A stretch of DNA of 64,000 nt, from positions 1,737,001 to 1,801,000 of the forward strand of contig NZ_CP089518.1 in NCBI RefSeq assembly GCF_025917685.1, in the 5' to 3' direction. Numbering within the stretch: position 1 is the first letter of the stretch; every line of letters begins with the position of its first letter. The notes under the pieces were generated by a model that did no database searches, was not told the origin of the DNA, and saw only the letters and a program-made list of their open reading frames with translations. Shown piece by piece: positions 1-8,248 of the stretch. Origin of the DNA: Bacillus cereus (lineage in GTDB: Bacteria; Bacillota; Bacilli; Bacillales; Bacillaceae_G). The translations under genes were made by a program, and so were the position numbers.

Positions 1-167
1 TAGATGGAAAGATGTTTGATTTTACAGAGACTCAATTCAATGGAAAATTGAATTATATGGATGAGAAATCAAATCGGGAAGAAGCATTTACGGATACAAA
101 TGAAAAACAATATAGCATTTTGAAGGAAAAGATAACGAAAGAATTAAAATTATCTTTTGACTCTTAA
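1..167 (+). CDS. C-terminal end of an unrecognised protein (partial)
   Basis: An open frame enters from the left edge (first full codon at base 3) and stops with TAA at 165-167, giving a 54-residue tail that ends KELKLSFDS. It is rich in charged residues (E, K, D), with no membrane segment and no motif I recognise. Codon use is typical of the neighbourhood. The start lies outside the window, so family and function cannot be stated. It reads toward mtaD but is separated from it by a hairpin and probable promoter, so co-transcription is unlikely. Confidence 0.55.
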   Translation, partial: DGKMFDFTETQFNGKLNYMDEKSNREEAFTDTNEKQYSILKEKITKELKLSFDS

Positions 168-171
168 TCTT

Positions 172-203
172 TAATAAGTTACTATAATGGTGGTAACTTA
201 TTA
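172..203 (+). promoter_or_regulatory. Perfect inverted repeat with a TATAAT in its loop, upstream of mtaD
   Basis: Two 11-base arms (172-182 and 193-203) are perfect reverse complements around a 10-base loop that contains TATAAT at 183-188. A TTGACT lies at 157-162, but 20 bases away, so the promoter reading is uncertain. The element could be a hairpin ending the upstream transcript (no T-tail) or an operator around the -10 of mtaD. Confidence 0.45.
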
Positions 204-238
204 AAGGGAACTTCATAGAGTTGAAAGGGGAAATACTT

Positions 239-1546
239 TTGAAAACAACTTATGTAAACGCTACAATCGTAACGATGAATGAACAAAACGAAGTGATAGA
301 AAATGGATATATCATTGTAGAAAATGATCAAATTATAGATGTAAAGAGCGGAGAATTCGCTAATGATTTTGAAGTAGATGAAGTAATTGATATGAAAGGA
401 AAGTGGGTTTTACCAGGGCTTGTAAATACACATACACACGTTGTAATGAGTCTCTTAAGAGGTATTGGCGATGATATGTTATTACAACCATGGCTTGAGA
501 CGAGAATTTGGCCACTTGAAAGTCAGTTTACTCCAGAGCTTGCGGTCGCTAGCACGGAATTAGGATTACTTGAAATGGTGAAAAGTGGTACAACATCATT
601 CTCTGACATGTTCAATCCAATTGGAGTAGATCAAGATGCAATTATGGAAACGGTATCAAGGAGTGGAATGCGAGCTGCTGTTTCAAGAACTTTATTTAGC
701 TTCGGAACGAAAGACGATGAAAAGAAAGCAATTGAAGAAGCTGAGAAATATGTGAAGCGTTATTATAACGAAAGTGGTATGTTAACTACGATGGTTGCAC
801 CACATAGTCCATATACATGTTCTACAGAACTGTTAGAAGAATGCGCACGTATTGCAGTAGAAAATCAAACGATGGTTCATATTCATCTTTCGGAAACAGA
901 GCGTGAAGTACGTGATATTGAAGCACAGTACGGAAAACGTCCAGTAGAATATGCAGCAAGTTGTGGGTTGTTTAAACGCCCAACAGTTATTGCACACGGT
1001 GTAGTATTAAATGAAAATGAGCGTGCATTTTTAGCAGAACATGACGTTCGAGTAGCTCATAATCCGAATAGTAATTTAAAACTAGGATCGGGTATAGCGA
1101 ATGTAAAAGCGATGCTAGAAGCAGGAATGAAAGTTGGAATTGCAACAGATAGTGTTGCATCTAACAACAATTTAGATATGTTTGAAGAAATGCGCATAGC
1201 AACTTTATTACAAAAAGGTATTCATCAAGACGCAACAGCATTACCAGTTGAAACAGCTCTTTCTCTTGCGACAAAAGGAGCTGCGGAAGTAATTGGCATG
1301 AAACAAACGGGATCACTTGAGGTTGGAAAGTGTGCTGATTTTATTACGATTGATCCGTCTAATAAACCGCATTTACAACCAGCAGATGAAGTGTCATCGC
1401 ACCTTGTATATGCTGCTAGTGGAAAAGATATAAGTGATGTAATTATTAACGGTAAACGTGTTGTTTGGAATGGTGAATGTAAAACATTAGATGAAGAGCG
1501 TATTATATTTGAAGCGAGTCGTTATAAACGTGGTTTACAAAGATAA
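239..1546 (+). CDS. mtaD: 5-methylthioadenosine / S-adenosylhomocysteine deaminase
   Basis: Amidohydrolase-superfamily enzyme that deaminates methylthioadenosine and S-adenosylhomocysteine in the cytoplasm, feeding purine and methionine salvage. The metal-binding NTHTHV motif is near residue 65, a second histidine pair occurs in HIHLSET and the late aspartate in ATDSVASNNN; the middle MVAPHSPYTCS stretch is typical of the family. The start is taken as TTG at 239, because AAAGGGG at 224-230 sits eight bases upstream; this gives 435 residues, the usual length. A TTG at 221 would put the ribosome site inside the gene. A strong terminator follows, so it is probably monocistronic. Annotation is secure; the preferred substrate is inferred from family. 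Confidence 0.9.
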   Translation: MKTTYVNATIVTMNEQNEVIENGYIIVENDQIIDVKSGEFANDFEVDEVIDMKGKWVLPGLVNTHTHVVMSLLRGIGDDMLLQPWLETRIWPLESQFTPELAVASTELGLLEMVKSGTTSFSDMFNPIGVDQDAIMETVSRSGMRAAVSRTLFSFGTKDDEKKAIEEAEKYVKRYYNESGMLTTMVAPHSPYTCSTELLEECARIAVENQTMVHIHLSETEREVRDIEAQYGKRPVEYAASCGLFKRPTVIAHGVVLNENERAFLAEHDVRVAHNPNSNLKLGSGIANVKAMLEAGMKVGIATDSVASNNNLDMFEEMRIATLLQKGIHQDATALPVETALSLATKGAAEVIGMKQTGSLEVGKCADFITIDPSNKPHLQPADEVSSHLVYAASGKDISDVIINGKRVVWNGECKTLDEERIIFEASRYKRGLQR

Positions 1547-1564
1547 GTATTTACATGTCAGTTG

Positions 1565-1602
1565 AAAAAGCTATCCTTTTTAAAAAAAGGATAGCTTTTT
1601 TT
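1565..1602 (+). terminator. Intrinsic terminator after mtaD
   Basis: Stem AGCTATCCTTTT/AAAAGGATAGCT with a run of T directly after; A-rich on the left, so it may also work on the other strand. Confidence 0.85.
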
Positions 1603-1701
1603 GAACGAATAAATATTCAAAAGAATGTCGCATCTTTCTATTAGTATTTCTGCTATAATATATTACGCTTTATAATATTTTATATTTAAGGAGAACAATT
1701 C

Positions 1702-3330
1702 ATGAAGCTAAAAAAGAGCCATTTAATGGTAATGGCACTTGTTACATCTTTATTATTAACAGCTTGTAATAATAAAGCGAATAAAAGTGATACAGAGGCT
1801 AAAAAACAAGTGCTAAATGTAACGGTATCAGAAGAAATTCCTTCTCTTGATACTGCGAAAACAATGGATGGTACGTCAGCACACGTTATGCAAAACATAT
1901 TTGAAGGATTGTATGTGCTAGATGATCAAGATCAGCCTATTCCAGCAGTAGCAAAATCATTTGAAAGAAGTGAAGATGGTAAAAAATATACATTTGAATT
2001 GCGTAAAGATGCAAAATGGTCAAATGGTGATAATGTAACAGCAAATGATTTTATGTTTGCGTGGAAACGTGCGATTAATCCTGAAACAGCATCTCAATAT
2101 GCATACATGCTCTTTCAGGTGAAAAATGCGAAAGAAATAAATAAGGGAACAATGCCACTTGATGAACTTGGGATTAAAGTCATAAATGATTATAAGTTAG
2201 AAGTTGAACTCGAACAGCCGATTCCATATTTCTTACAGTTATTAGCTTTACCTATATACTTACCACAGCATGAATCATTTTTGAAAGAACAAGGGGGCAA
2301 TTACGGGCTTGAACCTAGTAATCTCATATATAATGGCCCATTCGTGTTAGAAACATGGAAGCATGAACAAGAATTTCAATTGAAGAAAAATGATACATAT
2401 TGGGATCAAAAGAAAGTGAAGTTAGACGAAATAAACTTTCATATCGTAAAGGATACAATGACGGCTGTAAATTTATATGAAGCTGGTAATTTGGACCGGG
2501 TGCCTATTAATTCGCAAATTGTAGATAAGTATAAAGGGAATAAGGAATTACACATGTCGAGTGATCCTGGAATTGCTATGCTACGTTTTAATGAAAAAAA
2601 TAAGGCGTTAGCAAATAAAAAAGTGCGTCAGTCTATCTCATTAGCGTTAAATAAAGAAGATTTTGTTACTCACTTTATTAATAACGGGGCAAAACCTGCA
2701 AGTGGACTTGTACCAGTTGGTCACGTGAATGAAGAGATTGGAAAAGATTTTAGAAAAGAGAACGGAGATATTTCTTCATATGATTTACAAAATGCGAAAA
2801 AGGTTTGGGAAGAAGCGAAAAAAGAACTTGGAGTAGAGCAAGTAAACCTCGAGTTTTTAACGTTTGAACAAGATAACGCAAAACGTATGACGGAATATAT
2901 AAAAGGTGACTTAGAAAAGAATTTGCAAGGATTAACGATACAAATTAAACAACAGCCGTTTAAACAAAAGTTACAACTAGAACAAACAGGCGATTACGAT
3001 ATATCTATGGTAAATTGGGGACCTGATTATAAAGATCCAATTAGTTATTTAGAGTTATTTACGACGAGTAATCCGAATAATAAAATGAGTTACTCTAATT
3101 CTCGTTACGATGAATTAATAAAGAAAGCGAAAAATGAGCTAGTACTAGATCAAGAGAAACGCTGGGAAGCTCTGCAAGAGGCTGAACGTATTCTATTAGA
3201 GGACGCTGCGATAGCACCGCTTTATCACATTGGCTCAGCTTATGTACAAAAGGACTATGTAAAAGGAATTGAGAAGCATCAATTTGGTGGCGTGTATACG
3301 TATAAAAATGCTTATATTGATAAGAAGTAA
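1702..3330 (+). CDS. OppA-type peptide ABC transporter substrate-binding lipoprotein
   Basis: Extracytoplasmic binding lipoprotein of the SBP_bac_5 family that would deliver oligopeptides to an ABC importer. The N-terminus has a Lys-rich head, a hydrophobic stretch and the lipobox LLTAC, so the mature protein is anchored through Cys22. It is 542 residues, usual for OppA, and carries typical blocks such as RKDAKWSNGDNVTANDF and YWDQKKVKLDEI. An AAGGAGAAC ribosome site precedes ATG 1702. It stands alone: no permease or intact ATPase gene adjoins it, only a decayed ABC-ATPase fragment downstream. It is therefore an orphan binding protein that either borrows another Opp system or is left over from a lost operon. 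Confidence 0.88.
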   Translation: MKLKKSHLMVMALVTSLLLTACNNKANKSDTEAKKQVLNVTVSEEIPSLDTAKTMDGTSAHVMQNIFEGLYVLDDQDQPIPAVAKSFERSEDGKKYTFELRKDAKWSNGDNVTANDFMFAWKRAINPETASQYAYMLFQVKNAKEINKGTMPLDELGIKVINDYKLEVELEQPIPYFLQLLALPIYLPQHESFLKEQGGNYGLEPSNLIYNGPFVLETWKHEQEFQLKKNDTYWDQKKVKLDEINFHIVKDTMTAVNLYEAGNLDRVPINSQIVDKYKGNKELHMSSDPGIAMLRFNEKNKALANKKVRQSISLALNKEDFVTHFINNGAKPASGLVPVGHVNEEIGKDFRKENGDISSYDLQNAKKVWEEAKKELGVEQVNLEFLTFEQDNAKRMTEYIKGDLEKNLQGLTIQIKQQPFKQKLQLEQTGDYDISMVNWGPDYKDPISYLELFTTSNPNNKMSYSNSRYDELIKKAKNELVLDQEKRWEALQEAERILLEDAAIAPLYHIGSAYVQKDYVKGIEKHQFGGVYTYKNAYIDKK

Positions 3331-3349
3331 ATAAAAAAACCTTATTTTT

Positions 3350-3376
3350 AAAAGAATAGTCAATGACTATTCTTTT
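3350..3376 (+). terminator. Hairpin terminator after the OppA-like gene
   Basis: Near-perfect hairpin AAAAGAATAGTCA/TGACTATTCTTTT followed by T/A-rich sequence. Confidence 0.65.
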
Positions 3377-3479
3377 ATTTATTACCTCGGTATTTTACAT
3401 GAAACTCGTTAAAGAAGAGGATTTTCAAAACAAAAGTAAACATATTCTTTATATTCAGCAACTGTCATTTTATTTAATT

Positions 3480-3566
3480 CAGCTAAGTGGCGAACAACAA
3501 CGAGTAGCAATTGCTAGGGCACTATCTTACAATGTTGATTTACTTATTGCTGATGAACCAACAGCA
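3480..3566 (+). pseudogene. Fragment of an ABC transporter ATPase (signature motif to Walker B)
   Basis: About 29 codons read QLSGEQQRVAIARAL, then LLIADEPTA: the ABC signature helix and the Walker B/D-loop region of a transporter ATPase, in frame with no gap. The Walker A (P-loop) half is absent upstream, and the frame runs into unrelated sequence and a stop at 3597-3599. A 78-codon open frame (3363-3599) spans it but overlaps the preceding hairpin and is unlikely to be a real protein. The second G of canonical LSGGQ is E here. It is a relic of a deleted ABC transporter gene, possibly the partner of the OppA-like protein upstream. The rest of 3331-3646 holds only the hairpin and nothing else I recognise. 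Confidence 0.75.
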
Positions 3567-3646
3567 CATACCCTTTACTATTTCTATAGTCGTACTTAAA
3601 TAAACGATATTCCGTAAAGTCTTGATAGTGATGGACGGGACCCCAA

Positions 3647-4138
3647 TTAAAATTTCTTAAACTTAATTGGACTTACCATTAAGAGAGCGAGGATTAATGT
3701 AATCCATGCATTGCTATATGAAAACAATGCCATGCCAGCCAATGGTAATCCAGCAGCTGGAATCGGTAATCCCTTAAAATATCCAATGGTTGGTTTAACA
3801 CTAAATTTAGCTAATCTTAAAGCACCCATCGTTGGGAAAAGGATAAATGCCAAAGAAGTTAAAACAGAGGGTGTTGCTATCGAATGAAATAAAAGTGCAG
3901 GAGCAACCCCGAAACTAACAATATCAGCTAAGGAATCTAATTCTACACCAAACTCACTGTTCACTTTTAATTTTCTCGCAATCCTTCCATCAAGAAAATC
4001 AAAAACAGCTGAAAAGAAAATGAAAATGGAGGCTACTTCCAAATAGTCATTCATATTCATAGTAATTGAAAAAACACCGCACAATAAATTTCCAATCGTA
4101 AATAAATTCGGTATAGCTTTTACAGTCTGATTGAACAA
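3647..4138 (-). CDS. pssA: CDP-diacylglycerol-serine O-phosphatidyltransferase
   Basis: Integral membrane enzyme that transfers the phosphatidyl group from CDP-diacylglycerol to L-serine, the first step to phosphatidylserine and phosphatidylethanolamine. The CDP-alcohol phosphatidyltransferase motif D-x2-D-G-x2-A-R-x8-G-x3-D-x3-D is complete (DFLDGRIARK, then GVELDSLAD). Several hydrophobic segments follow. It has 163 residues, slightly shorter at the C-terminus than the roughly 177 of the Bacillus subtilis enzyme, as far as I recall. The start is TTG at 4138, preceded by a strong GGGGGG run. No psd gene adjoins it, and decayed gene fragments lie on both sides, so this copy may have moved here. 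Confidence 0.85.
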   Translation of the reverse strand: MFNQTVKAIPNLFTIGNLLCGVFSITMNMNDYLEVASIFIFFSAVFDFLDGRIARKLKVNSEFGVELDSLADIVSFGVAPALLFHSIATPSVLTSLAFILFPTMGALRLAKFSVKPTIGYFKGLPIPAAGLPLAGMALFSYSNAWITLILALLMVSPIKFKKF

Positions 4139-4303
4139 GGTTGTCCCCCCTAAGTTGATTAAATTTCACATTTATGTAGCATTTTCTATATATTCTTCCG
4201 TTATTCTTAAAAATATATGACCACTGTATGCTAAGTAAATTTCGACAAGAGAAAAGCTGATTTCCTGTCCGTTAATAAGGGTTCTACCAGCGCTATTTTT
4301 GCG

Positions 4304-4465
4304 GCTCATATGTATAAACTTGTTAAAAAAGAATTTGTAAATGGTGTTATTATTACAGAACCATATAAATATGGAACGCATATCTCACGTATTGACCTTA
4401 CTTTTACAAAGCAAGAGGGAAAGCTGGTTTTAAAAGATAAAACCGCTACGGCTATACCTGAAAAA
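4304..4465 (+). pseudogene. C-terminal remnant of a 5'-nucleotidase / metallophosphatase
   Basis: The frame reads KEFVNGVIITEPYKYGTHI followed by SRIDLTFTKQEGK: the stretch after the catalytic G-H-x-H region in calcineurin-like bifunctional 5'-nucleotidases. The upstream part with metal ligands is missing and the local sequence before it reads FAAH instead of an intact GHxH. The open frame 4310-4501 would encode 63 residues but runs through the terminator hairpin, so it is a relic rather than a gene. On the opposite strand a 45-codon frame starting at 4309 has no recognisable feature. The stretch 4139-4507 holds only this relic and its terminator. Confidence 0.65.
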
Positions 4466-4495
4466 ACCTTACTTTTAAAAGTAAGGTTTTTTTAC
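4462..4495 (+). terminator. Terminator left behind by the 5'-nucleotidase relic
   Basis: AAAACCTTACTTTTAAAAGTAAGGTTTT is a perfect self-complementary hairpin followed by T residues. Confidence 0.7.
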
Positions 4496-4507
4496 ACATA
4501 AATTCTA

Positions 4508-5038
4508 TTAAACAGATTTTAATAAAGAATAAAAATTCGTATCATAGGGGATATCATCTTGATACATATAGTTTTTTAGAACACCTTCTTTTTCAAAACC
4601 TAATTTTAATAGCACTTTATTTGAAGCCTCGTTTTCAAGAAAGACAATTGCACCGATCCGTTTTAAATGTAGCGTGTGGAAACCATATGATAAAACGTCA
4701 GAAACCGCTTCAGTGGCATACCCATTTCCCCAGTGTTCAGGGAGAAAGGCATAACTTATATTTGCTCGTTTGTGCTCAGAAGACCAATCGTGAAAACCAA
4801 TTGTCCCAATGAGTTCTTTCTTATCTTTTAATTCGATTCCCCATTTTATACCGTTTCTTGCATTGTAACTCAGTTTAAAATTATTAATGATTTGTTTTAC
4901 TTGATCAACATCCTGTAATGGTTTTTGACCATAATAGCGCAGTACATCAGTATTAGAAAAACATTGTAGTATACCTGGTGCATCTTCTTCAGTAAGTTCT
5001 CGCAAAATGAGTCGATCGGTTTTTAATATAGGAAACAT
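4508..5038 (-). CDS. GNAT-family N-acetyltransferase (RimJ/RimL type)
   Basis: Cytoplasmic acetyltransferase of the Acetyltransf_3 type that uses acetyl-CoA; the acceptor (ribosomal protein alanine, small molecule or antibiotic) cannot be told. Family marks are TDRLILRELTEEDA near the N-terminus, the acetyl-CoA loop HWGNGYATEA, and the closing NEASNKVLLKLGFEKEGV. The start is ATG at 5038 (176 residues) because GGAGTGAAGGC precedes it; the longer open frame to 5182 would add 48 residues without homology and with a poor ribosome site. Terminators lie on both sides, so it is a single-gene unit. Confidence 0.82.
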   Translation of the reverse strand: MFPILKTDRLILRELTEEDAPGILQCFSNTDVLRYYGQKPLQDVDQVKQIINNFKLSYNARNGIKWGIELKDKKELIGTIGFHDWSSEHKRANISYAFLPEHWGNGYATEAVSDVLSYGFHTLHLKRIGAIVFLENEASNKVLLKLGFEKEGVLKNYMYQDDIPYDTNFYSLLKSV

Positions 5039-5212
5039 GCCTTCACTCCATTTCTTTTGAAACTCGAATGTGTTGTTATTATATAATTTAATCTGAAAAT
5101 AAAGATTATTCAAGAGGGAAGTAAGGTTTGGATTTGTGATAAAATTGATTGTGGAATATATTTCAAAAAGAGGTACATACATAAGTGATAAGTAAAAGAG
5201 AATTACTTCACT

Positions 5213-5249
5213 AAAAAAGGTATTCCAGTTTTATTGGAATACCTTTTTT
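5213..5249. terminator. Bidirectional terminator between the GNAT gene and mntH
   Basis: AAAAAAGGTATTCCA pairs with TGGAATACCTTTTTT; A-tract and T-tract on opposite sides suit both strands. It directly ends mntH, which is transcribed leftward. Confidence 0.8.
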
Positions 5250-5251
5250 CA

Positions 5252-6547
5252 TTACCCTATAAATGTTTGATACAGTAAGAAAATATTTAAAATGATAACA
5301 AGTGCAGCAATGATCCAAGCGATAAAGGTTGTTATGCGGTGATTAACGAGTGCACCCATAATTTTTTTACTGCTTGTAAACATGATAAGTGGTACTAATG
5401 CAAAAGCAATACCGAATGATAAGACGACTTGGCTCATGACTAAAGCGTAAGTTGGATTTACACCTAAAGCGATAATAACTAATGGTGGAATCATTGTAAT
5501 AAAGCGGCGTAAATATAACGGAATATGCATTCGAATGAATCCTTGCATAATAATGTCACCTGACATTGTACCGACAGAAGAGCTAGATAGTCCTGCTGAT
5601 AAGAGCCCAATCCCAAATAACGCAGCTGATACAGGACCGACTAAGTTGCTAAACTGAGTGTATGCCACATCTAAATCTTCAACGTGCATACCGTTTTTAA
5701 AGAATAGTGCAGCTGCTACAATTAACATACTCGCATTAATTGCTCCAGCGATAACCATTGCAATAATAATATCGATAAATTCGAAACGGAAAATCTTTTT
5801 CTTTTGTTCGTCAGTTGTTCCGACCACACGGCGTTGTGTCAATGCAGAATGTAAATAGATTGCATGTGGCATAACTGTTGCGCCTAATATCCCTGCTGCA
5901 AGTAATATACTGTCTACACCTTGGAATTTTGGAATGAAAAGTCCTGAAAGTAGAGGGCTTAATTCTGGCTTTGCATAAAAAACTTGAATCCCAAATGCTA
6001 TTACTACAATAAAAATCATCCCTGTAATAATAGCTTCTAGTGGACGAAATCCTCTGCGTTGAAACTCAAGAATAATAAATGATCCGACTGCTGTAATTAA
6101 AGCAGCTGGTAACATCGGAATTCCAAATAATAAATACAATCCGAGTGCTGCCCCGATAAATTCAGCTAAATCTGTAGCCATAATAACGAGTTCACCTTGA
6201 ATCCATAAGCCAATAGACACAGGTTTTGGAAAGTGTTCGCGAGCGATTTCAGGTAAATTATTTCCCGTAGCAATTCCTAATTTAGCGGATAAAGTTTGGA
6301 TTAATACTGCCATTAAGTTAGAAGCGAATATAACCCATAATAGTAAATATCCATATTGTGAACCAGCTGCGATATTTGTAGCAAAGTTACCAGGGTCAAT
6401 ATAAGCAACTGACGCGATAAAAGCGGGTCCTAAAAACGGTAACAGTCTTTTCCAACCTTTCGTTTCGCCACTTAAAGCTAAGTGTGCTGATTGAACAGTT
6501 GTACTTTGAGAAGGGACTTGTTCATCTTTTGTTATATCTTTATTCAT
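5252..6547 (-). CDS. mntH: Nramp-family manganese(II)/proton symporter
   Basis: Membrane transporter that imports Mn(II) (also Fe(II)) with protons. The Nramp metal-site motif DPGN occurs in AYIDPGNFATN after the first membrane segment, and the second metal-site motif MPH in GATVMPHAIYLHS. There are 11 or so hydrophobic segments in 431 residues, and a polar N-terminal tail of about 35 residues. GGGGAAAACT precedes ATG 6547. A sequence closely matching the MntR operator lies upstream at 6658-6673, which agrees with repression by manganese-loaded MntR. A terminator follows immediately; the gene is monocistronic. Confidence 0.95.
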   Translation of the reverse strand: MNKDITKDEQVPSQSTTVQSAHLALSGETKGWKRLLPFLGPAFIASVAYIDPGNFATNIAAGSQYGYLLLWVIFASNLMAVLIQTLSAKLGIATGNNLPEIAREHFPKPVSIGLWIQGELVIMATDLAEFIGAALGLYLLFGIPMLPAALITAVGSFIILEFQRRGFRPLEAIITGMIFIVVIAFGIQVFYAKPELSPLLSGLFIPKFQGVDSILLAAGILGATVMPHAIYLHSALTQRRVVGTTDEQKKKIFRFEFIDIIIAMVIAGAINASMLIVAAALFFKNGMHVEDLDVAYTQFSNLVGPVSAALFGIGLLSAGLSSSSVGTMSGDIIMQGFIRMHIPLYLRRFITMIPPLVIIALGVNPTYALVMSQVVLSFGIAFALVPLIMFTSSKKIMGALVNHRITTFIAWIIAALVIILNIFLLYQTFIG

Positions 6548-6585
6548 AGTAGTTTTCCCCTTTGAAATGTTAACTTGATGAAATT

Positions 6586-6614
6586 ATTGTATTTATTTTT
6601 ACCCATTATTTCAA
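6586..6614 (-). promoter_or_regulatory. Probable sigma-A promoter of mntH
   Basis: On the minus strand TTGAAA (6614-6609), a 17-base spacer and TACAAT (6591-6586). The start point would be about 35 bases before the mntH ATG. The MntR-type box lies upstream of this promoter, so an alternative promoter overlapping the box (TTGCAC at 6672-6667) should also be considered. Confidence 0.55.
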
Positions 6615-6657
6615 TACATTTAAATGTATGAGATGATATTTTTATTTGAACATAAAT

Positions 6658-6673
6658 GTTTCCTTAGTGCAAA
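6658..6673 (-). promoter_or_regulatory. MntR-type operator upstream of mntH
   Basis: On the minus strand the bases read TTTGCACTAAGGAAAC, very close to the MntR boxes I recall for Bacillus subtilis mntH and mntA (TTTGC, then AAGGAAAC). It lies in the 492-base gap between mntH and trhO. Elsewhere in that gap I see only AT-rich sequence and two copies of TGAACATAAA (about 6647 and 6784). Confidence 0.7.
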
Positions 6674-7039
6674 TTATATGCCTTTATGCAATGGATGGTG
6701 TGGTGTTATAAAAAATTGGGAGTTTATGGTGTGGTGACGTGGGGAAACATAATAAATTAAAGGGCTATTTTTGAAATTTATGTGAACATAAAGCCTATAA
6801 TACAGCATATTAATTGATGGAAATGGATTTGTATGATATATAATATATTGGGATTACAACATAACCATAGTGTTTTGGTGTGTAATCTTGTTTTTTATTT
6901 TTGTTAACTTATAGAAAAAATTGTAAATAGAAGAAAATAGGCTAAGTACAATTTAGTGTGTATTTTCTTATTATATATGTTTTGATATGAACGTTAACTT
7001 ATACATGATTTTAAAAATTAGATAGGTGGTAGAAATACA

Positions 7040-7999
7040 TTGGCAACTACAAAACCATATAGAGTATTACTATATTACATGTACACAACAATTGAAAACC
7101 CAGAAGAATTTGCTGAACAGCATTTAGTATTTTGTAATTCACTTGAATTAAAAGGAAGAATTCTTGTAGCTAAAGAAGGAATTAATGGAACTTGTTCTGG
7201 AACTGTAGAACAAACAGAGAAATACATGGAAGCAATGAACAACGATCCACGCTTTGACGGTATCGTATTTAAAATAGATGAAGAAGAAGGGCACGCATTC
7301 AAGAAAATGCACGTACGTCCTCGTCCAGAGTTAGTTACACTTCGTCTAGAAGATGACATTAACCCACACGAAATAACTGGTAAGTATTTAGAGCCAAAAG
7401 ATTTTTATGAAGCAATGAAACAAGAAGATACAGTTATCATTGATGCACGAAATGATTATGAGTTTGATTTAGGACACTTTAAAGGTGCGATTAAACCGGA
7501 TATTGAATCATTCCGTGAATTACCAGACTGGATTAGAGAAAATAAAGAAACACTTGAAGGCAAAAAGATTTTAACGTACTGTACAGGCGGAATTCGCTGT
7601 GAGAAATTCTCTGGTTGGTTAGTTCGTGAAGGCTATGAAGATGTAAGTCAGCTTCACGGCGGAATTGTAACGTACGGAAAAGATCCAGAAGTACAAGGTG
7701 AGCTATGGGATGGACAATGTTACGTGTTCGATGAGCGTATCGCTGTACCAGTAAACCAAAAAGAACATGTTATTGTTGGTAAAGACCACTTTACTGGTGA
7801 ACCTTGTGAGCGCTATGTAAACTGTTCAAATCCAGAATGTAACAAGAAAATTTTATGTTCTGAAGAAAACGAAGCGAAACACTTACGCGCATGTTCTCAT
7901 GAATGTCGTGTAAGCCCACGTAACCGCTACGTAATACAACATGAATTAACTGAAGAACAAGTAGCTGCTGCATTAGAGAAAATCGAAGCAGGGAAGTAA
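7040..7999 (+). CDS. trhO: tRNA uridine(34) hydroxylase (rhodanese-domain)
   Basis: Prephenate-independent, oxygen-dependent enzyme that hydroxylates U34 of certain tRNAs to ho5U. The protein starts with the YceA-type N-terminal domain ([26 protein letters not shown]), then a rhodanese domain from about residue 125 whose active loop is [10 protein letters not shown] with the conserved cysteine, and a Cys-rich C-terminus ([17 protein letters not shown]) that resembles a metal site. 319 residues is normal. The start is TTG at 7040 with ATAGGTGGT nine bases before it. The gene is alone and closed by a strong terminator. Confidence 0.92.
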   Translation: MATTKPYRVLLYYMYTTIENPEEFAEQHLVFCNSLELKGRILVAKEGINGTCSGTVEQTEKYMEAMNNDPRFDGIVFKIDEEEGHAFKKMHVRPRPELVTLRLEDDINPHEITGKYLEPKDFYEAMKQEDTVIIDARNDYEFDLGHFKGAIKPDIESFRELPDWIRENKETLEGKKILTYCTGGIRCEKFSGWLVREGYEDVSQLHGGIVTYGKDPEVQGELWDGQCYVFDERIAVPVNQKEHVIVGKDHFTGEPCERYVNCSNPECNKKILCSEENEAKHLRACSHECRVSPRNRYVIQHELTEEQVAAALEKIEAGK

Positions 8000-8015
8000 G
8001 TGAAATTCGTGTAAT

Positions 8016-8056
8016 AAAAAAGGGTACTCCAAACTTTATGGTGGAGTACCTTTTTT
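8016..8056 (+). terminator. Terminator after trhO
   Basis: AGGGTACTCCA pairs with TGGAGTACCT, flanked by A-tract and T-tract. Confidence 0.85.
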
Positions 8057-8088
8057 ATATTGTCCGGTTCTGTTTTTTTGTCGGTAAG

Positions 8089-8190
8089 TCGATATATCTG
8101 GAAAATCGCCGATATATTTTGAGTTGCGCTGATATATTTAAAAAATCGCTGATATATTTCGAGTTGCGCCGATATATTCGAAAAATCGCT
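8089..8190. repeat. Tandem 20-bp repeat of alternating A/B units
   Basis: Five 20-base units begin at 8089, 8109, 8129, 8149 and 8169, each starting YCGATATAT or CTGATATAT and ending either AAAAATCG or GAGTTGCG. The endings alternate, giving a 40-base super-period. A degenerate sixth unit starts at 8189 (CTGATGAAAA). Units lie between the trhO terminator and the stop of the next gene and encode nothing evident. Confidence 0.8.
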
Positions 8191-8248
8191 GATGAAAATT
8201 TCATTTACTGAAGTGCGCCACATATGGAAAATTTGAAAATAAACTTCA

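Noticed and set aside
3363..3599. 78-codon open frame containing an ABC signature, as a gene
   Set aside because: It begins in the terminator of the preceding gene, lacks Walker A and ends in unrelated residues; treated as a relic.
4172..4381. 69-codon frame on the minus strand opposite the nucleotidase relic
   Set aside because: No ribosome site worth the name, no recognisable features, and it overlaps better-supported relic coding sequence on the other strand.
4621..4812. Plus-strand frame inside the GNAT gene
   Set aside because: Fully antisense to a well-supported acetyltransferase, with no ribosome site or motif.
8089..8190. CRISPR array
   Set aside because: Units are contiguous 20-mers without unique spacers and no cas genes are present.
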